The notes under the pieces are model-generated. The model had not been told where the DNA came from and searched no databases. It was given only the letters and a program-made list of their open reading frames with translations. From NCBI GenBank assembly GCA_030831165.1, contig JAURLP010000011.1, forward strand, positions 1-64,000: a stretch of 64,000 nucleotides of DNA. Direction: 5' to 3'. Within the stretch, counting starts at the first letter, position 1; every line of letters begins with the position of its first letter. This document shows positions 18,234 to 27,921 of the stretch, one piece after another. The position numbers and the translations under genes are program-made. Origin of the DNA: Gammaproteobacteria bacterium (lineage in GTDB: Bacteria; Pseudomonadota; Gammaproteobacteria; Pseudomonadales; Pseudohongiellaceae).

Positions 18234-19266
18234 GCCAGTGCAGGCCTTACGCATGTTCTACAAGCCTAAAACCAAACTAGAAAATTTATACGGACTAATT
18301 CTTGCTGCCTGTTTATTGATGACTCCCTGCTCTTCTGTTGTGCACGCACAAGATTTTCCGGATCAGCCTTTCACCCTAGTGGTCGGTTTCGGTATTGGCG
18401 GTAGCGTTGATCGTATGACAAGAGCCGTATCAAACTACTTGGCTGAAGAACTTGGCCAACCTGTACAAGTGATAAATCGAAACGGCGCCGGCACCTTGCT
18501 TGCTGCCAACTATGTATTAGGAAGACCGCACGATGGCTACACAATTTTTGCATCAGCCTTTTCACCCTATTTATCGAACACCATACTGGAAGGAAACGCC
18601 GACTACAGTATCGATGATTTTTCCTATATAAATTTCCAATGGTTTGACGAGGATTTAATCGCATTAAGCAAAGCATCAAAATATAAAAACCTGCAAGAAT
18701 TGCTGGAAGCCATTAGAACGAATCCAAAAACTGTCCGCGCTTCAGTAGTCAGAGGCTCAGCAGGTCACTTGATGGCAAAACTACTGCTTGAAGTTAATGG
18801 TATTCCCCAGGAGAACCTTAATTTAGTAGCTTACAACAGTGGCGGACAAGCTCGTGCAGCCGTCGCCGGTGGCGTTGTTGACTTTACCGTGATTAGCGCT
18901 GAAGGCTGTGAAAGCATTAGAGAATATATTGAACCTTTAGCCATAGTGAGTGATGTCCCTAATAAGGAATGGAATGCGCCTACACTCAATGAAGCACTGG
19001 ACGTATTGGGTTTAGTTGCGCCGATATTGCCTGGCTCAATACGCGGCTTTGCGACAACAACTGAATTTAAGACAGCTTATCCTGATCGCTTTAATTTTAT
19101 TAGTTCTGCCTTAGAGCGGACCCTGCGAAATCCTGAATTACAGGAATTGTTGCAGCGTTCAAATATTGGCGGCCGCTGGATTGGCCCCTTGCAAGCAACC
19201 GACATTATGAAGACTAATTTTGAAATTTTTAAAAATTATTCCTATCTTCTCGAATTACAAAGGTAA
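18220..19266 (+). CDS. tctC: Tripartite tricarboxylate transporter substrate-binding protein
   Basis: The sequence has an export signal (VVHAQ) and the TctC/Bug pattern: FTLVVGFGIGGSVDRMTRAV, VQVINRNGAGTLLAANYVLG, and LVAYNSGGQARAAVAGG in the second lobe. Bug-type proteins bind carboxylates or amides in the periplasm and hand them to TctAB. It starts inside the preceding gene and is 5 bp from tctB. The usual Asp in the GGxxDxxxR loop is present (GSVDRMTR). Confidence 0.88.
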   Translation: MKLNKPVQALRMFYKPKTKLENLYGLILAACLLMTPCSSVVHAQDFPDQPFTLVVGFGIGGSVDRMTRAVSNYLAEELGQPVQVINRNGAGTLLAANYVLGRPHDGYTIFASAFSPYLSNTILEGNADYSIDDFSYINFQWFDEDLIALSKASKYKNLQELLEAIRTNPKTVRASVVRGSAGHLMAKLLLEVNGIPQENLNLVAYNSGGQARAAVAGGVVDFTVISAEGCESIREYIEPLAIVSDVPNKEWNAPTLNEALDVLGLVAPILPGSIRGFATTTEFKTAYPDRFNFISSALERTLRNPELQELLQRSNIGGRWIGPLQATDIMKTNFEIFKNYSYLLELQR

Positions 19267-19271
19267 TTATT

Positions 19272-19721
19272 TTGGATTCACAAAAAAACCATTTCCTTGC
19301 AGACTTATTCGTCACTTTTACTATTGCAGGGATTGTGGTCTGGTATTTAATTGATGCTTACACTGCTTCTTCTCACATCATTAATCTGATTCTGATTTTA
19401 CCTATCAGCCTTATGGTTCTGACTCTTTGTGTGATTGAAATTTTCAGGCAAATATCGGGCAAACATAAAGCCATCGAAAAGCCTGAACCTGTCGCAAGCG
19501 TTATACCGGTTATCAGCCTGTTCACAATCTATATCGCCTCTCTGCCCTGGCTGGGTTTTGATGTTGGCACCAGCTTATTTATAGCTGCGTTTTTATGGAT
19601 TCATGGTGAACGCCGAATTATTTGGGTACTCGGTTACGCTATAGCCTTTGGCTTTTTAGTAGCCCTGTTTTTTTCGGCGATGTTGCCCTACCCAATGCCA
19701 ATGTTGATATTACCTGGTTAG
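19272..19721 (+). CDS. tctB: Tripartite tricarboxylate transporter small membrane subunit
   Basis: A 149-residue protein with four hydrophobic segments, matching TctB in size and topology, located between tctC and tctA. It starts with TTG at 19272; no in-frame ATG lies near the N-terminus. It is the poorly conserved small permease subunit that works with TctA. Confidence 0.82.
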   Translation: MDSQKNHFLADLFVTFTIAGIVVWYLIDAYTASSHIINLILILPISLMVLTLCVIEIFRQISGKHKAIEKPEPVASVIPVISLFTIYIASLPWLGFDVGTSLFIAAFLWIHGERRIIWVLGYAIAFGFLVALFFSAMLPYPMPMLILPG

Positions 19722-19736
19722 AATTATGGAAACTGC

Positions 19737-21242
19737 GTGTTAGATTTTATTGCCTTACAAGCTGGTTTTGACCTGCTTTTTTCTGATGCCTCTACCTGGT
19801 TAGTTGTTATTCCGGGAATTTTAATCGGTATGTTGTTTGGGGCAGTACCTGGCTTGCAAATCTCAATGGCAATGGCCATTTTCTTGCCGATGACTCTATA
19901 TATGGATTTTGTGCAGGCTATGCTTTTTCTCACTGCCATATTTACTGGCGGCAGTTTTGGAGGTGGTATTCCTGCAATATTGATGAATATACCAGGCACC
20001 TCATCATCCATAGCAACAGCCTTCGACGGCTATCCGATGGCCAGAAAAGGTCAGCATAATTTAGCCCTTGGCATTGCCTTGGGCGCGTCCACCTTAAGCG
20101 TCATTTTTGGGTATTTCATATTGTTGTTTTTAGTGAAGCCTATTTCAGAGTTAGTGCTCAAAATGGGTCCAGCCGAAATGAGTATTATCGTTATTTGGGG
20201 GATTACCTTAATCGCAAGTTTAAGCGGTGAGTATGTTATCAAAGGCATGATCGCCGGATTTTTTGGCTTACTCTTGGGCACTGTGGGTTATGGTGAAGCG
20301 GGCGTGACGCGTGGTACATTGGGAACAAGTTATTTACTTGATGGCATTCCTGCTATTCCGGCCATGATGGGCATGTTTGCCGCATCTGAATTATTTCGCT
20401 TAGTGGATACCCAGTATCTGGTTGATGATAGTGCTGCCCGCAGGGTCAGCATCAACAAGATTTTTTCTGGTTTTAAAAGTGTCGTTCGTTACCCCTGGGT
20501 TATGCTTAGGGGAAGTATCATTGGCGTTGCGGTGGGTGCAGTGCCTGGAGTAGGCTCTTCAATTGCAAATTTATTATCTTACATTCAAACCAAGCGTAAC
20601 GACCCTGATCCCGATTCCTTTGGCAAAGGGAACCCAACTGGCGTAATGGCATCAGAAGCAGCAAACAGTTCTTCAGAAGCAGGCTCAATGGCAACTTTGT
20701 TAGCATTAGGCATCCCAGGTGGCGGTGCAACCGCTGTTATGCTTGCCGCTTTTTCGATGCACAATATTACCGGCGGACCACAGTTTATTCGGGAACAAAC
20801 CGACATTGTTTATGCAATAATTTTTGCTAATTTCGGACAGGCCTTTCTATTAATTATTTTAGGTTTGATGTTTATTCCTGTTTTGGCAAATGTGGTTAAA
20901 GTTCCCATGCATTTCTTGATTCCTTCTGTTCTGGCTCTGGCTACTTTTGGCTCATTTGGTTTAACCGGAAATCTTTCAGGGCCAATAACTGTTTTAATTT
21001 TTGCACTGATAGGTTGGGTTTTTAAACGTTACAATTTTTCAGTGGCGACAGCCGTTATAGGCATATTGTTAGGCGCAATGGCAGAAGAGTCATTAATTTA
21101 TTCTTACCAGATTAGTGGTGGACAATGGTCATATTTATTAGAACGCCCATTTGCAATCCTAATGTTGGTAATGCTCATTTTTTCTCTTTTCGGCGGTCGC
21201 TTGGTGACTCTTCTTACTAATAAAGTTAAAACCAATGTTTGA
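19737..21242 (+). CDS. tctA: Tripartite tricarboxylate transporter large permease
   Basis: A 501-residue polytopic protein with TctA hallmarks: GMLFGAVPGLQISMAMAI, GGSFGGGIPAILMNIPGT and a second inverted copy AVGAVPGVGSSIANLL ... LALGIPGGGATAVML. GTG at 19737 is the likely start, with GGAA 9 nt upstream; an ATG at 19726 is out of frame. It forms the cation-coupled permease for the TctC-bound carboxylate. Its end overlaps the TauE-like gene by 8 nt. Confidence 0.93.
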   Translation: MLDFIALQAGFDLLFSDASTWLVVIPGILIGMLFGAVPGLQISMAMAIFLPMTLYMDFVQAMLFLTAIFTGGSFGGGIPAILMNIPGTSSSIATAFDGYPMARKGQHNLALGIALGASTLSVIFGYFILLFLVKPISELVLKMGPAEMSIIVIWGITLIASLSGEYVIKGMIAGFFGLLLGTVGYGEAGVTRGTLGTSYLLDGIPAIPAMMGMFAASELFRLVDTQYLVDDSAARRVSINKIFSGFKSVVRYPWVMLRGSIIGVAVGAVPGVGSSIANLLSYIQTKRNDPDPDSFGKGNPTGVMASEAANSSSEAGSMATLLALGIPGGGATAVMLAAFSMHNITGGPQFIREQTDIVYAIIFANFGQAFLLIILGLMFIPVLANVVKVPMHFLIPSVLALATFGSFGLTGNLSGPITVLIFALIGWVFKRYNFSVATAVIGILLGAMAEESLIYSYQISGGQWSYLLERPFAILMLVMLIFSLFGGRLVTLLTNKVKTNV

Positions 21243-21987
21243 AATTTTGGGGTCTGATCCCTGGATTCTGGTTTTAGTCATTGCTGTCGCTTTTGGTGCC
21301 GGCATCGTCCATGGTGCAATTGGCATGGTCGGCGGCCTTTTGATGACCGGCGTTCTGTCCCATTTCATTGGTATTAAATTTACCGTTCCGGTTATTACTT
21401 GCGCCTTAATATTTAGCCACTTCAGTCGCGGTTACATGCTGAGGAAAGATATTGATTTCTGGACCGTCCGGCATGTTTTACTATTTGGTTTACCCACTGT
21501 TGTGCTGGGCTCTATTGTCTTTGGTTATTTGTCGCCTCGAGTTATCGCGCTGGTGTTTGGTTCAGTCTTAACCATTTCATTACCTATAAAATATTGGGCT
21601 CGAAGGCATTCGATCAAGACAGGTCCAAAACTTTTAGCTGGGGCTGCCGTGGTATGGGGAGGATTAGCCGGCAATGTTATTGGCCCCGGTTTTTTCCTCG
21701 CTCCTTTTCTCTTGGGTACGGGGATGAATCGGCTGGCCTTCGTTGGCACGCTGGCAACCATTACCCTGGTCATGAACATAGTAAAAATTTCTGTCTTCGG
21801 CTTTACCAACTTGCTAACGCCGGAATTAATTATTCTGGGGGTGATTGCCGGACTATCGACCATTCCAGGCAACTACCTTGGGCAAAAAGTATTAAGAAAA
21901 ATGACTGACGGTATTCATGAAAAAATTGTCGATGTCATGACTCTAATTTTAGTTGCCAACTTTTTTTATTTGGCTTTTACAGCATAA
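21235..21987 (+). CDS. TauE/SafE-family anion exporter
   Basis: About eight hydrophobic segments and the family repeat sequences (AFGAGIVHGAIGMVGGLLMTG, GLAGNVIGPGFFLAPFLL) identify a TauE/SafE (DUF81) permease. Members export sulfite, sulfoacetate or other small organic anions. The 8-nt overlap with tctA implies one operon: import of a carboxylate via TctCBA and export of a product or co-product via this protein. The transported compound is unknown. Confidence 0.85.
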   Translation: MFEILGSDPWILVLVIAVAFGAGIVHGAIGMVGGLLMTGVLSHFIGIKFTVPVITCALIFSHFSRGYMLRKDIDFWTVRHVLLFGLPTVVLGSIVFGYLSPRVIALVFGSVLTISLPIKYWARRHSIKTGPKLLAGAAVVWGGLAGNVIGPGFFLAPFLLGTGMNRLAFVGTLATITLVMNIVKISVFGFTNLLTPELIILGVIAGLSTIPGNYLGQKVLRKMTDGIHEKIVDVMTLILVANFFYLAFTA

Positions 21988-22160
21988 GTAAGCGTTAAGG
22001 ATATTGTCCCAGTTTTTGAATTTATACACCCTTGGCGGGGAGTAATTCGTTGTTCGCTTCCTAAAATACTCCTTTACTAGGGCATTACTTTGCCTCAACT
22101 ATTTGGATAAGTGCTCAGCGCCTGGATTTCAAACGAAGACTTCACCAAGCGATGGGCAGT

Positions 22161-22410
22161 GTCTAAGCTTGAGTTTTAACTGAATTACCTAGCTTGAGTC
22201 AGTCAGTGGGTGAGGAGCATTTAGCGAGCGAACCACTGACTGTCTCAAGCAAGAAAGAAACTATTCAACTAGCAAGCCGATATTGAGACAGTTACGGAGA
22301 ACGCATACATACGTCCATGTACGCTCGGCCTCGGCATCCCTGCCTCGGACGTCTCCTTAACCAGTCTCAATATTGGCTATTTTATTTTCAGTTAAAACTC
22401 AAACTTAGAC
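22161..22410. repeat. 250-bp nested inverted-repeat structure between the transporter and prp operons
   Basis: Outer arms of 24 bp (22161-22184 and 22387-22410) are complementary with one mismatch. Inside them lie two further hairpins: 22193-22249 (17-bp arms, one mismatch) and 22276-22377 (about 25-bp arms, a few mismatches). The fold would be a three-way junction in RNA or a branched cruciform in DNA. No gene is encoded. It has the look of a non-autonomous mobile or REP/MITE-like element or a structured RNA; the core of its second hairpin recurs at 61073-61135. Confidence 0.75.
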
Positions 22411-22453
22411 TTAAAGAGATATGACATAGCTTGTATTCACTTATTTGCTCAGT

Positions 22454-22465
22454 ATTGTCGACAAT
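22454..22465. promoter_or_regulatory. Upstream operator palindrome of the prp operon
   Basis: Perfect 12-bp palindrome ATTGTCGACAAT, identical to a second copy 52 bp downstream centre-to-centre. It lies just upstream of the predicted -35 box. It is the likely binding site for the GntR regulator encoded within the operon. Confidence 0.75.
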
Positions 22466-22479
22466 ATAAGCATATATTT

Positions 22480-22508
22480 TTGACTATAAGTGATTTTATC
22501 CATATATT
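22480..22508 (+). promoter_or_regulatory. Predicted sigma70 promoter of the prp operon
   Basis: TTGACT at 22480-22485, a 17-bp spacer, and TATATT at 22503-22508 give a near-consensus promoter. The -10 box overlaps the downstream operator, so bound regulator would block RNA polymerase. Transcription should start near 22515, about 25 nt before prpB. Confidence 0.7.
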
Positions 22509-22517
22509 GTCGACAAT
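22506..22517. promoter_or_regulatory. Downstream operator palindrome overlapping the prp -10 box
   Basis: Second perfect ATTGTCGACAAT, about five helical turns from the first copy, covering the -10 box and the expected transcription start. The position fits repression, relieved by a methylcitrate-cycle intermediate. Confidence 0.75.
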
Positions 22518-22540
22518 CTTTGCCTAAGTAGGAAAACTGC

Positions 22541-23425
22541 ATGACTAGCCGATCACCAGGTCACACCTTTCGGGAATTGGTAAAAAATGAAAAACCGCTG
22601 CAGTGCGTTGGCGCCATCAATGCCTATCATGCAAGGATGGCTGAGGCTGTCGGTTTTAAATCACTGTACATTTCAGGTGGTGGTGTAGCTGCCGGTTCAT
22701 GTGGCATTCCAGATCTGGGCATTACCACCTTAGAAGATGTTCTAACTGACTTACGTCGTATAACTGATGTCACTGAAGCTCCGGTAATGGTTGATATCGA
22801 CGTCGGTTGGGGTGGTGCTTTTAATATCGCACGCGCCATCAAGTCCATGATTAAATATGGCGCGGCTGCGGTGCATATTGAAGATCAGGTCATGCAAAAA
22901 CGCTGTGGCCACCGCCCCAACAAAGCCATTGTCTCGCAAGCTGAAATGGTCGACAGGATCAAAGCGGCAGTAGATGCCCGAACTGATCCTGATTTTGTGA
23001 TTATGGCGCGCTCCGATGCCCTGGCTGTTGAGGGTTTGCAATCTGCAATCGACAGAGCCTGTGCCTGTGTTGAAGCCGGTGCCGACATGATATTTCCCGA
23101 GGCGATGACTGAACTTGCCATGTATCAGCAGTTTGTTGATGCGGTAAAAGTTCCGGTATTGGCCAATATCACAGAATTTGGTTCTACCCCTTTATATACC
23201 ACGACGGAACTGGCAGGCGCTGGAGTCAGCATCGTGCTCTACCCTTTATCGGCATTCCGCGCTGCTAATGCTGCAGCCTTAAAGGTTTATCAAACCTTAC
23301 TGGCTGAAGGTACCCAAAAGAATGTCATTGATATGATGCAAACCCGCGATGAGCTTTACGACTATCTTGACTATCACAGTTATGAGCAAAAACTGGATGC
23401 CTTATTTTCTGAGGAGACTAAATAA
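22541..23425 (+). CDS. prpB: 2-methylisocitrate lyase
   Basis: A 294-residue member of the isocitrate lyase/PEP-mutase family with the catalytic KRCGH ([13 protein letters not shown]) and the Mg-binding MVDIDVGWG. It cleaves 2-methylisocitrate to pyruvate and succinate, the last step of the methylcitrate cycle for propionyl-CoA. It is the first gene of the operon, with AGGAAA upstream of the ATG, and its stop shares one base with the prpC start. Confidence 0.96.
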   Translation: MTSRSPGHTFRELVKNEKPLQCVGAINAYHARMAEAVGFKSLYISGGGVAAGSCGIPDLGITTLEDVLTDLRRITDVTEAPVMVDIDVGWGGAFNIARAIKSMIKYGAAAVHIEDQVMQKRCGHRPNKAIVSQAEMVDRIKAAVDARTDPDFVIMARSDALAVEGLQSAIDRACACVEAGADMIFPEAMTELAMYQQFVDAVKVPVLANITEFGSTPLYTTTELAGAGVSIVLYPLSAFRAANAAALKVYQTLLAEGTQKNVIDMMQTRDELYDYLDYHSYEQKLDALFSEETK

Positions 23426-24579
23426 TGAGCTACGATAATGAAAAGGGTCTGCCTAAAGCAAAAAAATCCGTTGCCCTGTCAGGTGTAGCCGCAGGCAATA
23501 CTGCCATCTGCACAGTCGGGCGTACCGGTAATGATTTACATTATCGCGGCTATGACATCCTCGATTTTGCTGAAGTCGCAGAGTTTGAAGAAATTGCTCA
23601 TTTACTGATTCATGGCCACTTGCCCAATAAATCTGAATTGACTGCATACAAAACTAAACTGAAATCCCTGCGCGGTTTGCCTGAGCCAGTAAAAAATGCC
23701 ATGGAAGCACTACCTTCAAATTCACACCCGATGGATGTAATGCGCACCGCCTGTTCTGTATTGGGAGCCTGTTTACAGGAAAAAGAGGAACATCCTGTTA
23801 CTGAAGCGCGTGACATTATTGATCGCTTAATGGCGAGCTTTGCTTCTGCTTTATTTTACTGGTATCACTACACAGTCAATGGCAAGCGTATTGATGTTGA
23901 AACGGATGATGAGTCTATTGGCGGACATTTTCTGCACCTTCTGCACGGTAAGCCACCAACCGAGTCCTGGGTAAGAGCCATGCACACCTCGCTGAACTTG
24001 TATGCCGAACATGAATTTAATGCCTCGACTTTTACTGCACGTGTGATTGCCGGCACCAATTCAGATATGTACTCGGCCATCACAGGTGCTATTGGCGCCT
24101 TGCGCGGATCAAGGCATGGTGGAGCTAACGAGGTAGCCTTTTATATTCAAAGTCGATATCAGTCTGCCGATGATGCTGAAGCAGATATTCGCAAACGGGT
24201 AGCAAATAAAGAAATAGTTATCGGCTTCGGTCATCCGGTTTATACCGTAAGCGATCCACGTAATGAAGTGATCAAGCGCGTTTCTAGGCAACTGTCTGAT
24301 GAATCCGGCGCCACCTTAATGTATGAAATTGCTGAACGTCTGGAGTCAGTGATGTGGGAAATCAAGAAAATGTTCCCGAATCTTGATTGGTTTTCTGCCG
24401 TATCTTATAACCAGATGGGTATTCCTACTGACATGTTTACGCCATTGTTTGTTATTGCCCGTGTTTCCGGCTGGGGCGCGCACGTTATTGAACAACGTGA
24501 AGATGGCAAAATTATTCGACCCTCTGCCAATTATATTGGGCCAGACAATCGGGATTATGTGCCCCTTGATCAGCGTTAA
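23425..24579 (+). CDS. prpC: 2-methylcitrate synthase
   Basis: A citrate-synthase fold of 384 residues, in the size class of PrpC rather than GltA. It contains [11 protein letters not shown] and [15 protein letters not shown] (active-site His and Asp region). It condenses propionyl-CoA and oxaloacetate. TAATG overlap with prpB shows translational coupling. Confidence 0.95.
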   Translation: MSYDNEKGLPKAKKSVALSGVAAGNTAICTVGRTGNDLHYRGYDILDFAEVAEFEEIAHLLIHGHLPNKSELTAYKTKLKSLRGLPEPVKNAMEALPSNSHPMDVMRTACSVLGACLQEKEEHPVTEARDIIDRLMASFASALFYWYHYTVNGKRIDVETDDESIGGHFLHLLHGKPPTESWVRAMHTSLNLYAEHEFNASTFTARVIAGTNSDMYSAITGAIGALRGSRHGGANEVAFYIQSRYQSADDAEADIRKRVANKEIVIGFGHPVYTVSDPRNEVIKRVSRQLSDESGATLMYEIAERLESVMWEIKKMFPNLDWFSAVSYNQMGIPTDMFTPLFVIARVSGWGAHVIEQREDGKIIRPSANYIGPDNRDYVPLDQR

Positions 24580-24612
24580 TCTCGGCCAAAGACAATTTTG
24601 ACAGGTGCTTTT

Positions 24613-25299
24613 ATGTGGTCAGGTTCTGAACTAGCGATAACCAGTGCTGATAAAACGTTTCTGCAATTACGAAAGGATATTGTAGAAGGACTGATTGCTT
24701 CTGGCTCAAAGTTAAGTGAAACAGAACTATCGAAAAATTACGCGGTTAGTCGTGCCGTTATTCGTGAAGCCATAAATCGGCTTGAGTCATGCCACCTGGT
24801 TGAGCGTAAAGCCAATGTCGGCGCACGTGTTGTTAGTATCAGTACCGAAGGACTGATGGAACTTTATCAGGTACGTGAAGCACTCGAAGGGATGGCCGCC
24901 CGGCTTGCTGCAATTCATATGGATGATGATGAAATTGAAGATTTAAATAAACTTCTGGCGACCCACTTTCAAATTGTTAAAGATGGCGAAAATTATTATC
25001 AGGAAGCCGGTGACCTGGATTTCCACTATCGCATCATACTCGGCAGTAAAAATTCTCAATTAATTTCAATATTAATGGATAGTATTTACCATTTAATACG
25101 CATGTATCGTGTTCAGCTCGGCATGTCAGGCCCACGAGTCACCACTGCTTTTGAGGAACACAAACAGATTGTACAGGCTATTTCCAATCGAGATGCTGAG
25201 CTTGCTGAAATGTTAATGCGTCGGCATATCTTATATAGCAAAAACAGTTTGCAGCTTAAATTGAACAACGAACTGGAAATGAAGATAAAAGCTGTATGA
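24613..25299 (+). CDS. GntR-family (FadR/FCD type) regulator of the methylcitrate operon
   Basis: An N-terminal winged helix (SETELSKNYAVSRAVIREAINRLE, residues about 32-55) is followed by an all-helical FCD effector domain (GDLDFHYRIILGS with the Asp/His metal ligands, then EEHKQIVQAI). Such regulators bind short palindromes of the type seen twice in the prpB promoter. The gene sits between prpC and acnD and overlaps acnD by 4 nt, so the repressor would be made from its own target operon (autoregulation). ATG at 24613 with AGG upstream is preferred over TTG at 24598. It is probably the counterpart of the GntR-type prp regulators reported by comparative genomics. Confidence 0.88.
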   Translation: MWSGSELAITSADKTFLQLRKDIVEGLIASGSKLSETELSKNYAVSRAVIREAINRLESCHLVERKANVGARVVSISTEGLMELYQVREALEGMAARLAAIHMDDDEIEDLNKLLATHFQIVKDGENYYQEAGDLDFHYRIILGSKNSQLISILMDSIYHLIRMYRVQLGMSGPRVTTAFEEHKQIVQAISNRDAELAEMLMRRHILYSKNSLQLKLNNELEMKIKAV

Positions 25300-27908
25300 A
25301 TAATTCTGAATACCGCAAAGCATTACCAGACTCAAAGCTGGATTATTTCGATACCCGTGCAGCCATTGAAAGTATTCAACCTGGCGCCTATATAAAACTA
25401 CCTTATACTTCTCGCGTATTGGCAGAACAATTATTACGCCGTTGTGATCCGGCTATTCTTTATGATGCCTTAAAGCAAATAATCGAACGTAAACGTGACA
25501 TGGACTTTCCCTGGTACCCTGCCCGTGTTGTTTGTCATGATATCCTTGGTCAGACTGCCCTGGTGGATTTGGCTGGCCTGCGTGATGCGATTGCCGACCA
25601 GGGCGGCGATCCGTCTCAGGTTAATCCTGTCGTCCCTACACAATTAATCGTTGATCATTCACTTGCCGTCGAAGCGCCTGGTTCTGATCCAGAGGCCTTT
25701 GAGAAAAATCGCACAATTGAAGATCGCCGCAATGAAGATCGTTTTCATTTTATTGAATGGACCAAAACGGCATTTAAAAACGTTGATGTTATTCCGGCAG
25801 GCAACGGCATCATGCACCAGATTAATCTGGAAAAAATGTCACCCGTTATTCAGTCACGTGATGGCCTTGCCTTCCCAGACACTTGTGTCGGCACAGACAG
25901 TCATACCCCCCACATCGATGCACTCGGCGTCATCGCCATTGGTGTTGGCGGTCTAGAGGCTGAAAATGTCATGCTGGGTCGCCCATCCATGATGCGTCTT
26001 CCGGAAATCATTGGTGTTAGATTAACGGGTTTACGTCAGCCCAACATTACCGCCACTGATATAGTGCTGGCCATTACCGAATTTTTACGTGACCAAAAAG
26101 TGGTGTCAGCCTATCTTGAATTTTTTGGCGAAGGGACCAAAGCCCTGACCATAGGTGACCGTGCCACTATTTCCAATATGACACCAGAATACGGTGCCTC
26201 AGCCGGACTGTTTTATATCGATGATCAAACCATTGATTACTTGAGGCTAACCGGTCGTGATGCAGAACAGATTGAACTTGTTAAAAAATATGCACAAACC
26301 ACTGGCTTATGGGCTGACCAGCTTGAGCAGGCTGAGTACGACCGTATCATTGAGTTTGATCTTTCTGCCGTAACAAGAAACATGGCCGGCCCATCCAATC
26401 CGCATCGTCGTCTACCCACTTCTGAATTAGCCAAGCGAGGTATTGCGAGCAATCTGGATTCAGCCCAAGCAGATGAAGCCAAGGGGCTTATGCCTGACGG
26501 CGCAGTAATTATTGCAGCAATTACCAGTTGTACCAATACCAGCAATCCGCGCAATGTTGTTGCTGCTGGCCTTATTGCTCGCAAGGCCAATGAGCTGGGT
26601 TTGGTAAGCAAGCCCTGGGTAAAAACCTCTTTTGCTCCTGGTTCGAAAGTCGCCAAGTTGTATTTGGAAGAAGCCGGTTTGTTAGCAGAATTAGAGCAAC
26701 TTGGTTTTGGCATCGTCGGTTATGCCTGCACTACCTGTAATGGTATGAGTGGCGCACTAAACCCTGAAATTCAACAGGAGATCATTGAGCGGGATTTATA
26801 TTCAACGGCCGTCTTGTCGGGCAATCGAAATTTTGATGGACGCATTCACCCTTATGCCAAACAGGCCTTTCTGGCTTCACCGCCCCTGGTTGTCGCTTAC
26901 GCCATTGCAGGAACCATTCGCTTTGATATTGAGAAAGACGCTTTAGGGCTTGACGCCAATGGCAAAGCAATCACCCTAAAAGACATCTGGCCAGGCGATG
27001 AAGAAATAGATGCCATCGTTAGCTTGCATGTAAAACCAGAGCAGTTTAGAGAGATTTATATTCCGATGTTTGATCTGGGGACCATTGAAGAAGCGAAAAG
27101 TCCGCTTTATGACTGGCGACCGCAAAGCACTTATATTCGCCGCCCGCCTTATTGGGAGGGCGCGCTTTCCTCTATGCCGAGCTTGAAAAACATGCGGCCT
27201 TTGGCAATATTAGGTGACAACATCACTACTGACCATTTATCGCCTTCCAATGCTATTTTGGCCAGCAGTGCCGCGGGTGAATATTTAAGCAAGATGGGCT
27301 TACCGGAAGAAGACTTTAATTCTTATGCCACTCATCGTGGTGATCATTTAACCGCACAGCGCGCAACCTTTGCCAACCCCAAATTATTTAATGAAATGTG
27401 CCTGGATGAAGAAGGTGAAGTCAAACAAGGCTCCCTGGCAAGGCTGGAACCAGAAGGTCAGCAAATGCGAATGTGGGAAGCGATTGAAACCTATATGGAA
27501 CGCAAACAACCTTTAATTATAGTCGCCGGAGCTGATTACGGCCAGGGATCCTCTCGTGACTGGGCCGCCAAAGGTGTTCGCCTGGCAGGCGTGGAAGTCA
27601 TTGTTGCTGAAGGCTTTGAGCGCATTCATCGTACCAATCTGGTGGGGATGGGTGTCTTGCCACTTGAATTTCTGGCTGGCAAAACCCGTCATACTTATGC
27701 AATTGATGGCACAGAATTGTTTGACGTACGGGGTGATATCGCACCGGGGGCCCTGCTTACCTTAATTATTTACCGTGACAATGGCGAGCAAGTAGCAATA
27801 CCTGTTACCTGCCGACTCGATACAGCGGATGAAGTGATAGTTTACAAAGCTGGCGGAGTCCTACAACGCTTTGCACAAGACTTTCTGAAATCTACACTGG
27901 CAGCATAA
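25296..27908 (+). CDS. acnD: Fe/S-dependent 2-methylcitrate dehydratase
   Basis: An aconitase-superfamily protein of 870 residues with the 4Fe-4S cysteines in TSCTNTSNPRN and CTTCNG, DTCVGTDSHTPHIDALG near the active site, and the swivel-domain GADYGQGSSRDWAAKG. Genomic context (prpC upstream, prpF downstream) identifies it as AcnD rather than AcnA. It makes 2-methylaconitate from 2-methylcitrate; PrpF then isomerises it. Confidence 0.95.
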   Translation: MNNSEYRKALPDSKLDYFDTRAAIESIQPGAYIKLPYTSRVLAEQLLRRCDPAILYDALKQIIERKRDMDFPWYPARVVCHDILGQTALVDLAGLRDAIADQGGDPSQVNPVVPTQLIVDHSLAVEAPGSDPEAFEKNRTIEDRRNEDRFHFIEWTKTAFKNVDVIPAGNGIMHQINLEKMSPVIQSRDGLAFPDTCVGTDSHTPHIDALGVIAIGVGGLEAENVMLGRPSMMRLPEIIGVRLTGLRQPNITATDIVLAITEFLRDQKVVSAYLEFFGEGTKALTIGDRATISNMTPEYGASAGLFYIDDQTIDYLRLTGRDAEQIELVKKYAQTTGLWADQLEQAEYDRIIEFDLSAVTRNMAGPSNPHRRLPTSELAKRGIASNLDSAQADEAKGLMPDGAVIIAAITSCTNTSNPRNVVAAGLIARKANELGLVSKPWVKTSFAPGSKVAKLYLEEAGLLAELEQLGFGIVGYACTTCNGMSGALNPEIQQEIIERDLYSTAVLSGNRNFDGRIHPYAKQAFLASPPLVVAYAIAGTIRFDIEKDALGLDANGKAITLKDIWPGDEEIDAIVSLHVKPEQFREIYIPMFDLGTIEEAKSPLYDWRPQSTYIRRPPYWEGALSSMPSLKNMRPLAILGDNITTDHLSPSNAILASSAAGEYLSKMGLPEEDFNSYATHRGDHLTAQRATFANPKLFNEMCLDEEGEVKQGSLARLEPEGQQMRMWEAIETYMERKQPLIIVAGADYGQGSSRDWAAKGVRLAGVEVIVAEGFERIHRTNLVGMGVLPLEFLAGKTRHTYAIDGTELFDVRGDIAPGALLTLIIYRDNGEQVAIPVTCRLDTADEVIVYKAGGVLQRFAQDFLKSTLAA

Positions 27909-27921
27909 AGCGAAATATATC

